A stretch of 64,000 bases of DNA from Ophiura sarsii. Its lineage: Eukaryota > Echinodermata > Ophiuroidea > Amphilepidida > Ophiuridae. Position numbers and translations under genes: made by a program. Below the pieces are notes generated by a model, which ran no database searches, was not told the DNA's origin, and worked only from the letters and a program-made list of their open reading frames with translations. The stretch covers positions 42,108,579-42,172,578 of the forward strand of contig CM069455.1 in the NCBI GenBank assembly GCA_035610835.1, in the 5' to 3' direction. This document shows positions 20,331 to 32,692 of this stretch, one piece after another; the stretch's first letter is position 1, and the number at the start of each line of letters is the position of its first letter.

Positions 20331-23256
20331 CATGCAAATGTATGGCAAAATAGATGGTCCTTCAAAGGGCAAAGGATTATGAAACTTCAGAGGAACGCTC
20401 TATCTGTCTGCGTATTTAAATGAGAGATTATCCGGCTATCCCACCAATTGTACGGCACCCACAACCACCATCGCTTAGGTTGAATTGCCAGTGCATGATT
20501 TGTCATGAGGGGTGCAGAATTATGAATGGAACAGCCAGATTCAGATTCACCCACACATTGACTATGAGAAGAAACTGCAGCCGGAAATGGACAAATAACA
20601 AAGACCATATCCTGTTTTTTGGCCCCAAATTCATGAAAATATCTCTACACAAATCTGTTCTCTGTGTATACTAATCAATACTAAATAGTGTCCCTGGGCA
20701 TAATTCAACTACATTTCTGAGTTGGTTGGGGAGTTTCAATGCACGGATGTGACAGCCGGCCTTTTTGACGGATTTCGCCCACGATCTGTAACTATCTTGT
20801 GTGTAATTTGAATAGCATACAATCGAAGCTTTTGTATGGAACATGACTTATACATTGATTATTTGATAAAGTATTGATTGCGTCTGACAAATAATTTAGT
20901 ATTTTGACAAGATTTAAATCTTTTCGCGGCACCATGGGATATAGTTGTTGTTTGTGTTAGGAGTGATCCCACAACATGTTGCAGGAAACGAGATTAATTG
21001 GATAAGGGGGGGGGGGGGGGGTTGCAAATTGTTTATTACTCCACACTAACTTTTCAGGTTGTCCATATGTGATACAGTCAAGCAAAATAAGTCTTGAAGT
21101 CAAAAATATATAATAATTAGTTTTCTACTTGGTTGTAAGAATATGAGCTTTTTCAAGGGTTCGTAAAACAATGGAAAACAAAAGAATTTCTATCCTTTGT
21201 TTGGTTATATCCAACTCATGTTGCTTGATCATTATTACATATGGCTGCATCAACCACGGTACCGGTGTGCTGCAAACATGGGTTGTACATTGTTAATCGC
21301 CTGGATCACACTTATGAATCTTTTGACTTGGTCAAAATGATCACTACAAATGGTTGTGATATGCTAATATTTTTTAAAGTGTGAAATCCAATGACTATGT
21401 TATTACTCCACTTGCAAAATTCAGTGGCCCCCTTAGTCAACCCTACCTTTGGGATATGAATGAGTGAATCTTTTAAAAATTGTTTCATTCTCCCCATCAA
21501 TAATGTCTCAAAACTGAAGACATTGGAAAACTGAATTTTGTCAAATTTGAGTTCAAGTTAAAACGAGTCAAGTAGTATTGCTATGTGTAACTTTTTCTTG
21601 AACATTGGATCTGTATGGGAGGGTATCACTTCTATTTTATATAGATTAATCACACTCTTATCTTGAGTCTCGATCCCAGCTGTACCCAGAGTGTTTCTGT
21701 CTGTTGTGGTGTATCAGTGTGTATCTGCCTAACACTTCGCAACTCCTTTTTGACCACAAACAATCCTAAATAAAATAAAATTAAACTCATTGGAAATGAA
21801 ATTGTGTCAAGGGTCTAATATCAGGTGTAACCATATCATGAAATTGATCAATCAAAGACACTTGAGGAAATGCGGTAGTGTCAATGAGTTAGTGACAATT
21901 GTTTTAATGGGTTTCGCATATGATCAGGCCAAAGTAGTGTTCAGAATTTGAAAACTAACTACTTACATACTGTAACATAAGTTTAGATTATATATGAAGT
22001 GTGAAAAGAGGCAGCTCATCTTTAAATACAATGTTATGTATTTATTTTTATTTACAGCTATAGTTTCATTACATTTCTGTTAGTAATTTACTATTCACTC
22101 ATTACAAACAAACTGTCATATCATACAACTCTTTGTCAATCATTACGCTCTTGCTTTTCACTAAGTATAACTTATAACTTCCAAGTTCGCAATACAGTAA
22201 ACTGTATAAGTGTAGAAACCTAAATTATAGTACTATATTTTTATGTAGCTATTAGTTGTTGCCAGTTGCATATGACTAACTCTGTAGATGAAGATTTTAT
22301 GTTTTAGTGTATAAGTTTAAGTAGTTTATTCATTATTAAGTATGTAAGCCGTGTACTTATAGTGTGTAGTGTGCATAACCAACCATCTATCTGTTTAAAA
22401 CATGAGCTTGTATCTCTGTAGACAGACTCAGTGTGCGAGTCTAGTAGTACATGGTCTAAAGTTAAAGTTTACTTATTTAACATGTATGAGGTAAAATCAA
22501 ATCCTTTTTTTATATATTCAGTGCTTTCATTCCATTAAGTTTTGATTGTAGATAATAAGAGTCGGTGCTTTTAGGCCAACAAATATTTGCCAAAAATCTT
22601 AAGTCTTTTTTCTTCTTTTTTTCTGACAAATATTACCGACAGACCGTGCAAGACAAAATGGGTAAATATCAATGTGAGTAATGTTTCTAGTGTGATAATA
22701 GTTCAAAAGCAATCTATTCAAGCAAACTTATTCATTTTAAGCAGAAAATAATATTTTGACAACTTAGGCAACATTTAAATCTTAAAAATAAATAAAATAA
22801 TTGCGACCCTGATTTTTTGAGATTTTAGGATCGGTTGCTGAGGGCAATACAAAAAACAAATTGGCCTTACTATAGTGTAATTAATAATTGAACGAACCAT
22901 TTCAGAATAATGTTCAAGCTTCGTGTGCTGCGTATACTGCATTAATACGTACAGGCTTGTGCCGTATGCTCCGTAAGCTAATCCCTGCGCTAGCGCTACG
23001 CCTATTTCGTATAATATGCTAGTGGGAACATGTTCATTCAATAATTAATCACAACTATATCAGGTGTTTGATAATATCAGTCAATCAGGTGATTTCATTC
23101 TCTAAATACAAGTACACCTGTGTCCACCATTTTTCTCATGCACAGTATCATGGTTACCCAGCTGCCAGTACATGTACTGGTATTGTATGCTTAGTACCTG
23201 TATTGTACAGTACCAAAGTAGCCACACAGTAGCAGAGTTGATGGTACTGTGCAGCT
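20331..23256. other. no gene recognised; G-run and small palindrome
   Basis: Almost 3 kb of unique AT-rich DNA. Visible items are a run of ~16 G at 21005-21020 and the perfect 16-bp palindrome CCAGTACATGTACTGG at 23165-23180. Overlapping frames at 20387-20674 are open on both strands but match nothing known. Confidence 0.4.
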
Positions 23257-23469
23257 ATTTTTTGATCAGCTCCAAATTGACAAGAATTCGTTTTTTGTCT
23301 CTCCGCTCGCAAAAGTAAACCAAGTGTATGCTCGTGATAGTGGCCACATGTACGTGCGTGCTCGCATTTGATGCACAGTACACTTGTTGCTGGCTCACTC
23401 GCGTCCTTCTGTATTCATTCGCTGATGTAAGGAGGCTCGCCAATTTGGAACTGATCAAACTATAGTTTA
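23257..23469. mobile_element. 213-bp MITE family M, copy 1
   Basis: Ends are inverted copies: TTGATCAGCTCCAAATTG at the left, CAATTTGGAACTGATCAAAC at the right, followed by TATAGTTTAG. A diverged copy is at 53271-53494 with the same GGAACTGATTAAACTATA end and a CCTCCTTAC motif inside the opposite arm. Confidence 0.7.
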
Positions 23470-24020
23470 GTTGTACTTAACTGGTACTTTTATGATGCCG
23501 GGCATAATGCTGTTAAACAATATTCATCACATCACCAAATGCGTTTAGATATTATCAATCTTCATTGTAAATTGAGATTGATACACATTTGTATATAGGA
23601 CATCCATGAATGGTTTAATTAAAACTCATTTGTCCCCAAAAAAACCACAAACACACAATTGTTTAAAAATGTCATAGATTTATATTTTTTTGTTATTTTG
23701 ATGTATGGAAACAAGAATGTGTCATATTTTTGTATTTTGAGAAGATTTTTGTTGTTGCCAGGATTAAATCCCACAACATTTCCTTGAATAGTTTGGGGAA
23801 GTGCACAGTTGTCTTTGCTTTCATATAGGTCCCATTAAGCTAGGAACTCAATAGAGAAAAAAGAAATGTTTGAATTAGACCGTTGTGCCTTTATGTGTTA
23901 CTCCCACTATTGTAAACCACAGGATATCAATTGCACCGTTTAATTATATATGATATCACAGTTGAAATGTTTGTGACACTTTAGTGTCAAAACATTACCG
24001 CCCTGTGTGTGGGAAGCAGA

Positions 24021-24269
24021 AACAAATTTGTGACGCGATCAAGCGGAATGAGTCATATGTCGGGAATATTGATTTTGAGGTATAGGTAAAAAGAAGTGAC
24101 AAATTCTTTATGTTTTACTATGTTTTCTCAGCTGGTAAACTGTTTATAACTTAAAAACTAGAAGTTTAATTTTAGTGGGGTTTGGACTATACTGTAGCAT
24201 TTTGTACCTGCTTTTAAATGATTGACAAATATCAAGTGACGCATTCCGCTTGATCACGTCACATTTGTT
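24021..24269 (+). mobile_element. MITE family B, copy 2
   Basis: TIRs TGTGACGCGATCAAGCGGAA and TTCCGCTTGATCACGTCACA (24030-24264), with AACAAAT/ATTTGTT extending outward. Inverted relative to 6568-6838. Confidence 0.75.
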
Positions 24270-25677
24270 CTTCGCATGAGAATCTGCGATAAATTTGTGG
24301 GCTGAAGTCATTAAACTTGCTTGTTTCTAAGATTAGTCAGGTTCATCGTGTAATGAAACTCACAGGATATATACATTCATTTTGTATGTGATTGAACTAA
24401 TCTGTGTTCGTGGAATTGTTTCTAACGTTGTATACATTGATTGATACACATAGGGTCTATGTAGGGGTATCAAAATGGAATTCGAAAATAATATAACATC
24501 AAAAAAGTAACTGACCCGGTAATAAACATATGATTCAAGTTGTTGAGAAATTCCTTCTCTGTAATTGGCGATATTGCAAGGTAAGAATGGGTGATTACTA
24601 AGGAAGTTACAATCCAAAATGTAAGGTTAAGTACGACTTTAGAGTTGTAAGCCCATTTACGTGGTCAGTTATTTTTTTGGTGACTGTACTGTGTTCCCAA
24701 GTTACATTGTGTGTTTGTAGTAGTACTTTAAGTAATTTATGCCATTATTAATAGTCTGATAAAAAAAACAAATTTTCACAACCATGTTTTGAAGGTAACA
24801 TTTTTAAAGAACTCAAGTGTACCTTCTATCTTTTTAATACAAAATCACACTTTGTTGGTAATATTTGATTGGTTATATATACAATGATATAACAGGATCA
24901 ATGTACATTCCATGTAATTTTGATGCTAAAATGTGGTTAAATGTATCTTATTTGCATCTAATAAGCTTACATGATTATACAAATGTTCATTGAAAAAGAT
25001 ATGTGGGCGTTTATAAATGGATGTTTATTATACAGATAAGTTGTCATGTTTTTTCTGATTTTCAAAAACAGTAGACCTTACATAATAGTTTGCTCCAGAA
25101 ACATATAAAACAAAATGTTTAGTATAATACCTCACTCCAAAAACATTATGAAAGTTGACGTCAAAAGGAATTTGCAAGAACAGAAATTATTTTGTATGGA
25201 CAATATGTTTTATTAACAATAACGATTAACAGATATTTTTTACATCAAGCATAACATGTGTACATACACATGTTTGTAGTTATATGTTGTACTATGAAGT
25301 TAAAACGGTACATTAAACAGTTAACATTATTAACTAGTTGGTTGTTTTTGTGTGTGTTTGTGTCTGAATGGCTCTAAATTAAAGGCAGGTGTTCCGATTG
25401 CTGGCCATCGATTTTTAACTTGGATGTTTTCTATTCTATATGAAGGATCAGCCTTAAAAAACCTAATAAAAGTTTAAGTTGCATAACGCCAATAGTTCTT
25501 ATTTTAGAAGCACAAGGTGACATGAAATGTGCCCATTGATTTAGTACACAAGCTGGCCGGGTGTTTATCCACCTTTGGCAGTAATTTACCCCCATTTTGG
25601 TTTATAATGTCGAAATGGAATATATCTTGTGCCAAACATTTTATAGAAATAATGTGAAAAATACAGGGTTTCTTCTG
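24270..25677. other. no recognised feature
   Basis: AT-rich unique DNA with no exon, RNA or repeat match seen on either strand. Confidence 0.4.
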
Positions 25678-25770
25678 ATAATAATAATAATAATCAGTAT
25701 TTATATAGCGCCTTTTCCAAAGGTTCAAAGCGCTGTAATTTCGCTGCTGGTGAATCATACTAAACAATGC
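25678..25770 (-). mobile_element. retroposon 3' end with (TAA)n tail
   Basis: Read on the minus strand it ends AGCGCTTTGAACC...AAGGCGCTATATAAAT then (TTA)n, the same terminal pattern as the CR1-like copies at 13.7 and 41.0 kb. The 5' limit is uncertain; it may run to ~25820. Confidence 0.45.
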
Positions 25771-26557
25771 AACGTCAGGCAGCAGCTAAATCAGCGCCAA
25801 GTTGCGACATATAAACACACATGAACAACATCCACCATTTGTCAATGCAGCTCCCCAAATACCATTGGGTCAAGGAAGTTTTTGATACAAAACTATCTTG
25901 ATGGGCAAAAATAAAGCTGAAGTGATCGCAACATCCACCACCTTTAATGAAACTCAAGTAGGTATATCTGCTTATCCGTATATAAATTCAGAACCTGAAA
26001 AAAATATGCTATTTTAACATTTAGAAAAAGAAAAGCAATATTATACATCAAATACAAGCAAATTAGTACATATCGAGGGTTAAGTGCATTTTGGGCCAAA
26101 ATGAGATTTTGGTATCAAAATGATCCGCACATGATCAGGAACTTTATTATGGGAAAATAATAAATGCACCTAATCAAAAAGGTTTGAATAGCATTTCTTT
26201 TAACTTGTCAAAACCAATAGGTGACAATGATGAGTACAAACCATTAATTTACTTTTTCTCAAAATGACCGAAATGCAGATAGCCCTTTGTTGCACTAAAC
26301 CCTCGATATTAACCCCGTGTCCCTATTCACCCCGTTTCACGATTTCAAAGATGCCATTATGGTTAGATGTTACGGTAATCTTTTGGAAAATTTTGGTTGT
26401 GCAAACACAAAGAAATTAGCAAGCGTTCAGTATTAGTATGCCAGTCAAAAATCTGCTCTCAAATTCCTATGTTCACAAAAGTTGTTTGATTGACAAGAAA
26501 AGGTACGAAAAATCTCACAAAACTCGAAAATCATCTTTGCCCATCTCTACCACAATA

Positions 26558-26775
26558 TTAACACTCCATTAGGCTATTAGTTTTACCATATACACACAAA
26601 AACAAGATTTTTCAGAAACTTTTCCAAAATTTCAGTTTTATCTCAAGAATTACTGAACCAATAATGGTGATTCCAAATATGGTTATGAAATTCAATACTT
26701 TTGACATTCATTTTTGAATCATTTTGTGACATTTTGAAATGTCGTCTGCAGACGCCTGCCGCGTAGAAATATTAA
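26558..26775 (+). mobile_element. TTAA-MITE copy 6
   Basis: Left TTAACACTCCATTAGGCTATTAG, right CGTCTGCAGACGCCTGCCGC then GTAGAAATATTAA. Both TIRs have a few substitutions, and a short internal deletion removes the 'AGGCATGTTTG' region. Confidence 0.8.
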
Positions 26776-26837
26776 GGTGTCTTTACATTGAGAAAGTGAC
26801 GTCATGTTATGTATATCTGGTGTCGTTAATGAGAGCC

Positions 26838-27195
26838 ATTGCGCATTGTCCAAATATGATCATTTTCTGCAAACTTGAACAAATGAGCCCCTCGTGATAC
26901 ATATTTTACTTTATTCATATCATATTTCCTCACTGACAGCAATTGTATATTGTCCAAATATTAACTATGTTCCGTAAACATGAACAAATGGGTGCTTCGT
27001 GATACAAATACATATTTTACTCTATGCATGTCACATGTCCGTAATGAAATCTATGGCACATTGTCCAAATATAACAATGTTCCGCAAACATGAAATAATA
27101 GGTACATCGTGATATATATTTTTACTTTATTCATGTGCTTAATAATAAAACCAATTGCACATTGTCCAAATTTAACTATGTTCTGCCATCATGAA
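26838..27195 (+). repeat. ~105-bp tandem repeat, about 3.5 units
   Basis: Four starts of ATTGTCCAAATAT-like sequence at about 26844, 26948, 27059 and 27161. Each is followed by TATGTTCYGYAAACATGAAC, an AAATGRG block, CGTGATACATATTTTACTTT and an ATTCATGT block. Copies differ by 20-25 %, so the array is old. Confidence 0.75.
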
Positions 27196-27519
27196 CGAAC
27201 GTGTGAGCATAGTGCTTTTTTCTTATGATACTATCGTTCCGACCAAATACACCTGAATTGATAACGACTTTTTGTCTTCCGCTGTCGATAATCGGGACAA
27301 AAAAGGTATGGATAGAAATGACAGACACTATAACATGAATGTGACTGTTACGAGCACGAAGTAAGGATGTTTGAGTCACATTTTTATGGTTGACAAATAT
27401 CCCTCGATACATACCCAGACATGAAAGAAATCATGCGTAGAGACGGAGGATATGTATCGTGTTATGAGAGAAATCACGCATTGAGAAGGTCGATACCTAT
27501 CTAGCAACTTATGTGTTTC

Positions 27520-27749
27520 TTAACACTTTCCACGTGGTACAAAACATATATTTCAGAAACCTTTCCCAACGTTCAAAGTTCATCTCAAGAATTAATGAAC
27601 CAACACTAAACATGTTTGTACTTATTGTAATGTATTTCTCATAGTGATTCCAAATATGGTAATGAAATGCAATACTTTTGACATTTTTAAAACATTTGGT
27701 GAAATATACTAGTGTCGTCTGCAGACGCTTGCCGCGTGGAAAAAGTTAA
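27520..27749 (+). mobile_element. TTAA-MITE copy 7
   Basis: Left TTAACACTTTCCACGTGG joins directly to TACAAAACATATATTTCAGA, so the TATTAGTTTTACCA subterminal block is deleted. Right TGCCGCGTGGAAAAAGTTAA. Confidence 0.85.
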
Positions 27750-28622
27750 GTAGAAATGTGCCTGTAGCTGTATTGGCATAATTGTACAATACCCTTAATT
27801 AAATAATTCAGTGATGGTTTGTGTATTATAGCGGCCAGTAAAGGTACTATCTTCCAATTGAACTAGGGGGAGGCAGCGATTAAATTTGTTAAGGGGGGGG
27901 GGGGGTCTAGGTTGGTCAGATATTAAAATTCAGTGCTTCGCACAAAAATGAGATATTAGCACAGTAGAAAACTGCTAGGTCTCTGCTTTAAAATGCTTTT
28001 TGTTTGAGGTAAATTGGATTTTCGGTTCTGAAGTTATGGTCAATTAAGTTTCGGGTGTCTCAAAAAATCGGTGGTGTTTTGTATACATTTGTATGTAAAA
28101 ACGCTCACCCTGCGTTTTTTAGCATTTTCAGTTTTAATTGTTTTTTGATCAAATGATTGTAACATTTGATTGAATTTATTTATTAAAATATTGAAATAAA
28201 TAATCATCAAAATTTCAAGGTCAACGTAATTTCTTATGTATTTCTTTATTTTTCTCACCCGGCTATTTTGAAGCAATTTATCTTTACAAATTAATAAAAT
28301 TGCTAATATAATTGCGATTTTGTCCCAAAATGGCTCAAAATGTGTCTAAATTCATGCTCTTCCATAATTGAACATTTATTTTTATCCCAAATGTCAACTT
28401 TTTTTTCTCGCCAATTTTAATATTTTTCAATACGTTTTGCACGATATCTCAAAACTATAAAACACGCAAACTTGCAATATGGGAGCAAACGTAACTCAAA
28501 AACGAAAGCTCATATAACCATGGGATTTGGACCAGATGTTAAGCACACAAGGGGCTATGAAACCATGGATCCCGATTTTTAATATCTGTTTTCAAATTTG
28601 AATTACGATGCAAAATTACCTG

Positions 28623-28651
28623 ATTGGTCGGTTCACGGTTGCCATGGCAAC
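28623..28651. promoter_or_regulatory. RFX X-box palindrome with CCAAT box, site 1
   Basis: GTTGCCATGGCAAC (28638-28651) is a perfect match to the palindromic X-box bound by RFX factors. An inverted CCAAT box (ATTGG, 28623-28627) lies 10 bp upstream. Binding is inferred from the motif only. It may be fortuitous within the fold-back. Confidence 0.4.
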
Positions 28652-28755
28652 CATATAAAAAATCCGGATCCATGGTTTCATGCGCACTCAACTGATACAT
28701 CATCTGGTGTATATGCAACATTTAGTTTTCTAGTTACGTTTGCTCCCGTGTTTAG

Positions 28756-28789
28756 CCAATCAGAGGCCTTGCATGGTAACCATGGCAAC
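28756..28789. promoter_or_regulatory. RFX X-box-like site with CCAAT box, site 2
   Basis: GTAACCATGGCAAC (28776-28789) differs from the site-1 X-box by one base. CCAAT at 28756-28760 lies 15 bp upstream. The two sites are 138 bp apart. Confidence 0.4.
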
Positions 28790-28920
28790 CAGATCAAAAT
28801 AACACACATTTTCTGAAACGTCTTGACCTAAGCTTTAATTTGATATATAACACTAAGCGGTAAGTTCACGGTAACATTGAGAAAATGTGTTTCCAAATTT
28901 GGGTCAAATCAACCTAGACC

Positions 28921-28954
<34 letters not shown>

Positions 28955-29217
28955 TTAATCTGATCATTGACACATACGGATCTATGCTAAACTGTGTTTT
29001 AAATCACATAGTATGTAGCTCATAACCAGAATAGTAACAACGGTCTCTCGCGCTGTCGTAGAAATTGATTATCTTTCTAATTTGATCCTCATTTATACAA
29101 GAATGATCAAAACTCAAAGAAGAAATGTATCACGTTTGAGTAGCGCGATATTCGTGCTAATTGTTTGGATAGTTTAAATTCTTGCAATAAAATAAAATAA
29201 TAAATACTTGAAACCAA

Positions 29218-29265
29218 CAATGACGTTTGTATGGAGCTCCATAAACAGGGAAGTGAACGTTGTAC
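29218..29265 (-). repeat. lone diverged monomer of the 55-bp satellite
   Basis: Read on the minus strand, TACAACGTTCACTTCCCTGT then TTATGGAGCTCCATACAAAC aligns with TACAACGTCTACTTTCCTGT then TTATGGATCTCCACTCAAAT in the array at 54891-55345. Confidence 0.6.
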
Positions 29266-29494
29266 TCATTCCCGAATGCACAGCTTAACCGTGACTATTT
29301 TCTATTGCGCCCTTCCCTATTATTTGAAATAAATTCCTCTGGTACAAAGTGCGGACGGATAGTAATAAATTTGACCAAGTAAAAACTTATATCTAGTCTG
29401 TTTTCTTAAAAATTATGTTTTGATAAGTCCAAGTTTTGATAATATTGGATCCAAAACATAATAATGATAACATTGACCTAAATTGGATGCTTTA

Positions 29495-29644
29495 GGGAGC
29501 AAATCAAAACTCGACCGCGCGGCAACCGGCGTTTCCGCCCCGTTGGACCGCATATCATTGTTTAGAACAATAAAAACCGGCTGCAACCTCACGGAACTGC
29601 ACGAAACCAACGGTTGCCGGGCGGTCGAGTTTTGATGTGCTCCC
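29495..29644. mobile_element. 150-bp GC-rich MITE flanked by TTA
   Basis: Perfect or near-perfect ~34-bp TIRs: GGGAGCAAATCAAAACTCGA at the left, TCGAGTTTTGATGTGCTCCC at the right, with CCGCGCGGCAACCG inside. TTA precedes and follows it. A 3-bp TWA duplication is the PIF/Harbinger signature, so that origin is inferred. Confidence 0.75.
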
Positions 29645-29645
29645 T

Positions 29646-29767
29646 TACGCCAATATGTATTGGGCTCGCTATGAGTTTTGAAAAAATGAGCTCGACTGCG
29701 TCTCGCTCAATATTTAAAAAAAACCTCATAGCGAGACTTATGCATATGCCTCAATCGATCCAATATG
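29646..29767. mobile_element. hairpin element, copy 2
   Basis: TATTGGGCTCGCTATGAGTT pairs with AACCTCATAGCGAGAC; the turn is GAGCTCGACTGCGTCTCGCTC. It abuts the TTA-flanked MITE directly, leaving only a base or two between two unrelated inverted-repeat elements. Confidence 0.65.
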
Positions 29768-31823
29768 TTCTCTTTATCAGCACTGATGATGAAGTGACGA
29801 CCCTGTGTTGGTAGCAGTACTTTCTGGTTGCTGGGAATTATAGGCAAAGAGACAGACACATTCAAAAGCATGCATGACTTGCAAAGCTAATATAATCTTG
29901 GGATTCTAATCTTGCAATAGAATCATTATGTTGAACTTCACTTTAACCATAAAAATTCAGGATGAATAACAATAAACAAGTATTGGAGCTTTAAGTAGTA
30001 AAAACATTGGTACATCTTCATATATCAAATAGTCATTTTAACAATTCGTTTTAGCATTTCCCCTCTATTACAGGGTGAAAATACCATTGAAATATAATTA
30101 AATCAAATGCTATCATTACAATGTGTTGTCAAGTAATATAAAATAGATCAATATGACGTTTAATAAAAGATGAGCACAAAATGGAATAAACCAATTACGA
30201 ATGATTGATATCGACCCAATATTATATTATTTTATACAAAAGACAAATGATGGCTATTACCTGATTTGATGATACATGACAAACTTAGAAAAGGTCTTGG
30301 AACGAAGAAGAATTGACACCACTCGCCTGCATGCAATGTAGTGAAATGACAATTCAACATTTTAAAATACTAGAAGTAGTGTCCTAATATTTGATGGAGA
30401 GGGGTGAAGAATATATTATTGCTATGGTTGTCCTGCTAAGCTCTATAACGCGTAACACAATTAACACTATCATCATGAGAGAGAAGTATAGGCTGTTCTC
30501 TTTATCATGTTTATTGGCATATTGCCAATGCTGCAACTCGTTTACGGTGTTGTCCAGGGACGATGGCAATTACATCCACAAGCATGGCTAAATTGGTATT
30601 TCCAAGACTTATTATGGCTATTTGGACCGTTATAGCCTTTATTAATGGCATTCAGGAATGAGTCCTTGTGGACTATTGATTTTGTTCATCTTGGTTCCGA
30701 TTTGTCGATCCAATTAATTAAATCAAGTCCATGTTATACGCGTTTGACCTACTTAGGAAGGCAACAAATGCAACTGCGCATGTGCCAATTAGTAAACCCT
30801 TGAAAGGATAAAGTAGTAACATTTGCTAGCGGTCAGTGGTCTTGTTGGTTTTTTCATACAGAGAGGCATTCCTTTCCGACCAAGCGATAATCGGAATTTT
30901 GGTTTAAATATCCCCCACGTTTTTATTAGTGTTTTTAGGGTGTGTTTGCGTGGAATTATTAAAGATCCCATTGAAAACATGTCACGAAGGGTATACCACA
31001 GGATCTTCAAAGTAAAGGTCATCAGTTTAAATCCTTCACTAGAAGACATGCTAATGCATGGAGTGCAATAACAATTACCTGTTAAACTTAAACTTGATTC
31101 AAGTAATAGGTATCATATAATACATTGCAATCCATTCCATTCATGCATGTCTTCTGCTGGAGGATGATTTGAACCTACCGTGTAAGCATTTTATACAATA
31201 ACTACTCTGTATTCCCAACTATACACTTTTATGACAACGAATAAAAGGGGGAAGGGTTGGGTATTTAGTAGTTCTTCTAATTTGATTAAAAACAAAATAA
31301 TTTGTTCACATAGATTAATAATTGGTTCCCACAAATTGTGCACCTCTTTACCTTCATAAAATATAATCTGGGTTAAATAAACATTGTCACACTTCTTGAG
31401 AAGTGTTATTAAATAGTCTATTGTTAGTTGATCTTCAGGACCAGATCTACATTTAGATCTGGTTAATTATTCACACAAAGCTCCATCCACTTGATGATAT
31501 TCTCAGATATTCTTCGTAAAATCTTTTGTCAAAAGTCCACTTATAGACTTCTTTATTGTTATTAGATATGACACTGTTCCCCTTCCCAATATTCAACATC
31601 TACCATAGTTTGTTTTGTTGAAGAGATAATCTAATTGTTCTAATGGTTTAGGTACCAGTTTTATATTTACAGTTATCTCGGTATATAGCCGTACGTTGGT
31701 AATTTCGGGCTTTTTTTTTAGCTTTTCTGAAAACAAGTTGGATCGTGGTGAATCATATTTAAATACCCAGAAAATAGAACAGCCCTGTGATAAGTGGAAA
31801 CACACCGCTAATCTTCGCTCTCG
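29768..31823. other. no gene recognised
   Basis: Two kb of AT-rich DNA. A 10-bp-arm hairpin ACCAGATCTA/TAGATCTGGT sits at 31440-31463. Frames at 30789-31071 are open on both strands with no known motif. Confidence 0.4.
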
Positions 31824-32072
31824 TTAAACGCTTCCCACACGGCAGTCGTATGCAGACGACAGTTCCAAAATTTCACAAACTATTTCAATATGTCAAATTT
31901 ATTGAATTTCATCACTATAATTGGAATCACCACGCCAAATGCACTACAATAATTACAAACATGCCTAGTATTGGTTCTGTAATTATTAAGATAAGACATT
32001 TTAAGTTTGGAAAGGTTTCTGAAAAATCTGTTTGGCATATGGTAAAACTAATAGCCGCGTGGAAAGTATTAT
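31824..32072 (-). mobile_element. TTAA-MITE copy 8
   Basis: Reverse orientation, left TTAAACGCTTCCCACACGGC, right GCCGCGTGGAAAGTATTATA; the right TTAA is mutated. Confidence 0.8.
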
Positions 32073-32282
32073 AAAGTGGTTAGTAATTAATTGTCCTCAG
32101 ACGCCATATACCCATGATATGTGTTACATTTTCAAGTGTTATGAATTTAAAGTCAGAACTCAACTCGCGCGTAAACCGTAGACGGTCGCGTTATTAATTG
32201 GACAAGCATGCAAACCAGATGTTTGTAATATATTATATCTATGTACTGTGACATTTATTAGATCGATGTAGTACATTACAAC

Positions 32283-32377
32283 TTGCCTTTGTACATACAG
32301 CATTTCTGATTGGCAGCCTTTGTACATACAGCATTTCTGATTGGCTGCCTTTGTACATACAGCAATTATGATTGGTT
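32283..32377 (+). repeat. 31-bp tandem repeat, three units
   Basis: GCCTTTGTACATACAGCATT then TCTGATTGGCA, three times; the last unit has AATTATGATTGGTT. Each unit carries an inverted CCAAT pentamer. Confidence 0.9.
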
Positions 32378-32387
32378 AAAGGTATAT

Positions 32388-32692
32388 TATGTGATCTTTT
32401 CCAAGGGACGCCCTCAATTCTCGAAAAAAAATTGGAAGCAGATTTTCTTGCAGGTTTACTTTTCTGATCATAAATCATAAATATATTCAAAGTTACAGAG
32501 TGATACGATTCCTAATAACCTCAAAATCATAGTTTTAGAGTGAATTTAGAGTAAAAATTGAAAACAATAACCATGATTTTGAAGTAATTAGGCATCGTAT
32601 CGATCTGTAACTTAAAAGATCCTTATGATTTATGATCAAAAATGCAAATCTGCAAGAAAATTTGCTTTCATAGTAAAAGATCACATAATAAC
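32388..32692. mobile_element. ~300-bp fold-back with ~135-bp arms
   Basis: Matched blocks: TATTATGTGATCTTTT/GTAAAAGATCACATAATA, CTGATCATAAATCATAA/TTATGATTTATGATCA, GTGATACGATTCCTAAT/TTAGGCATCGTATCGAT, and CAAAATCATAGTT/CCATGATTTTG. The loop is about 30 bp. Single copy in the window. Confidence 0.8.

Larger units (their letters stand above)
27889..28958. mobile_element. 1.07-kb TTAAGGGG element with homopolymer ends
   Basis: Left TTAA, 13 G, TCTAGGTTGGTC; right GATTTGACCC side reading AATCAACCTAGACCT, 33 C, TTAA. The outer inverted match is short, but a second inverted repeat lies inside: GGGAGCAAACGTAACT at 28481 against AGTTACGTTTGCTCCC at 28733, and GAAACCATGGATCC at 28559 against GGATCCATGGTTTC at 28667. 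The 33-C run is a likely assembly and replication trouble spot. Confidence 0.6.

Noticed and set aside
20387..20674. Overlapping open frames on both strands
   Set aside because: No motif, no codon-like bias and no splice context; likely chance.
26838..27195. CRISPR-like array
   Set aside because: Units are long, diverged and adjacent without unique spacers, and the DNA is animal; ordinary tandem repeat.
30789..31071. Open frames on both strands at the same place
   Set aside because: Neither translation shows a recognisable domain and no splice sites support an exon.
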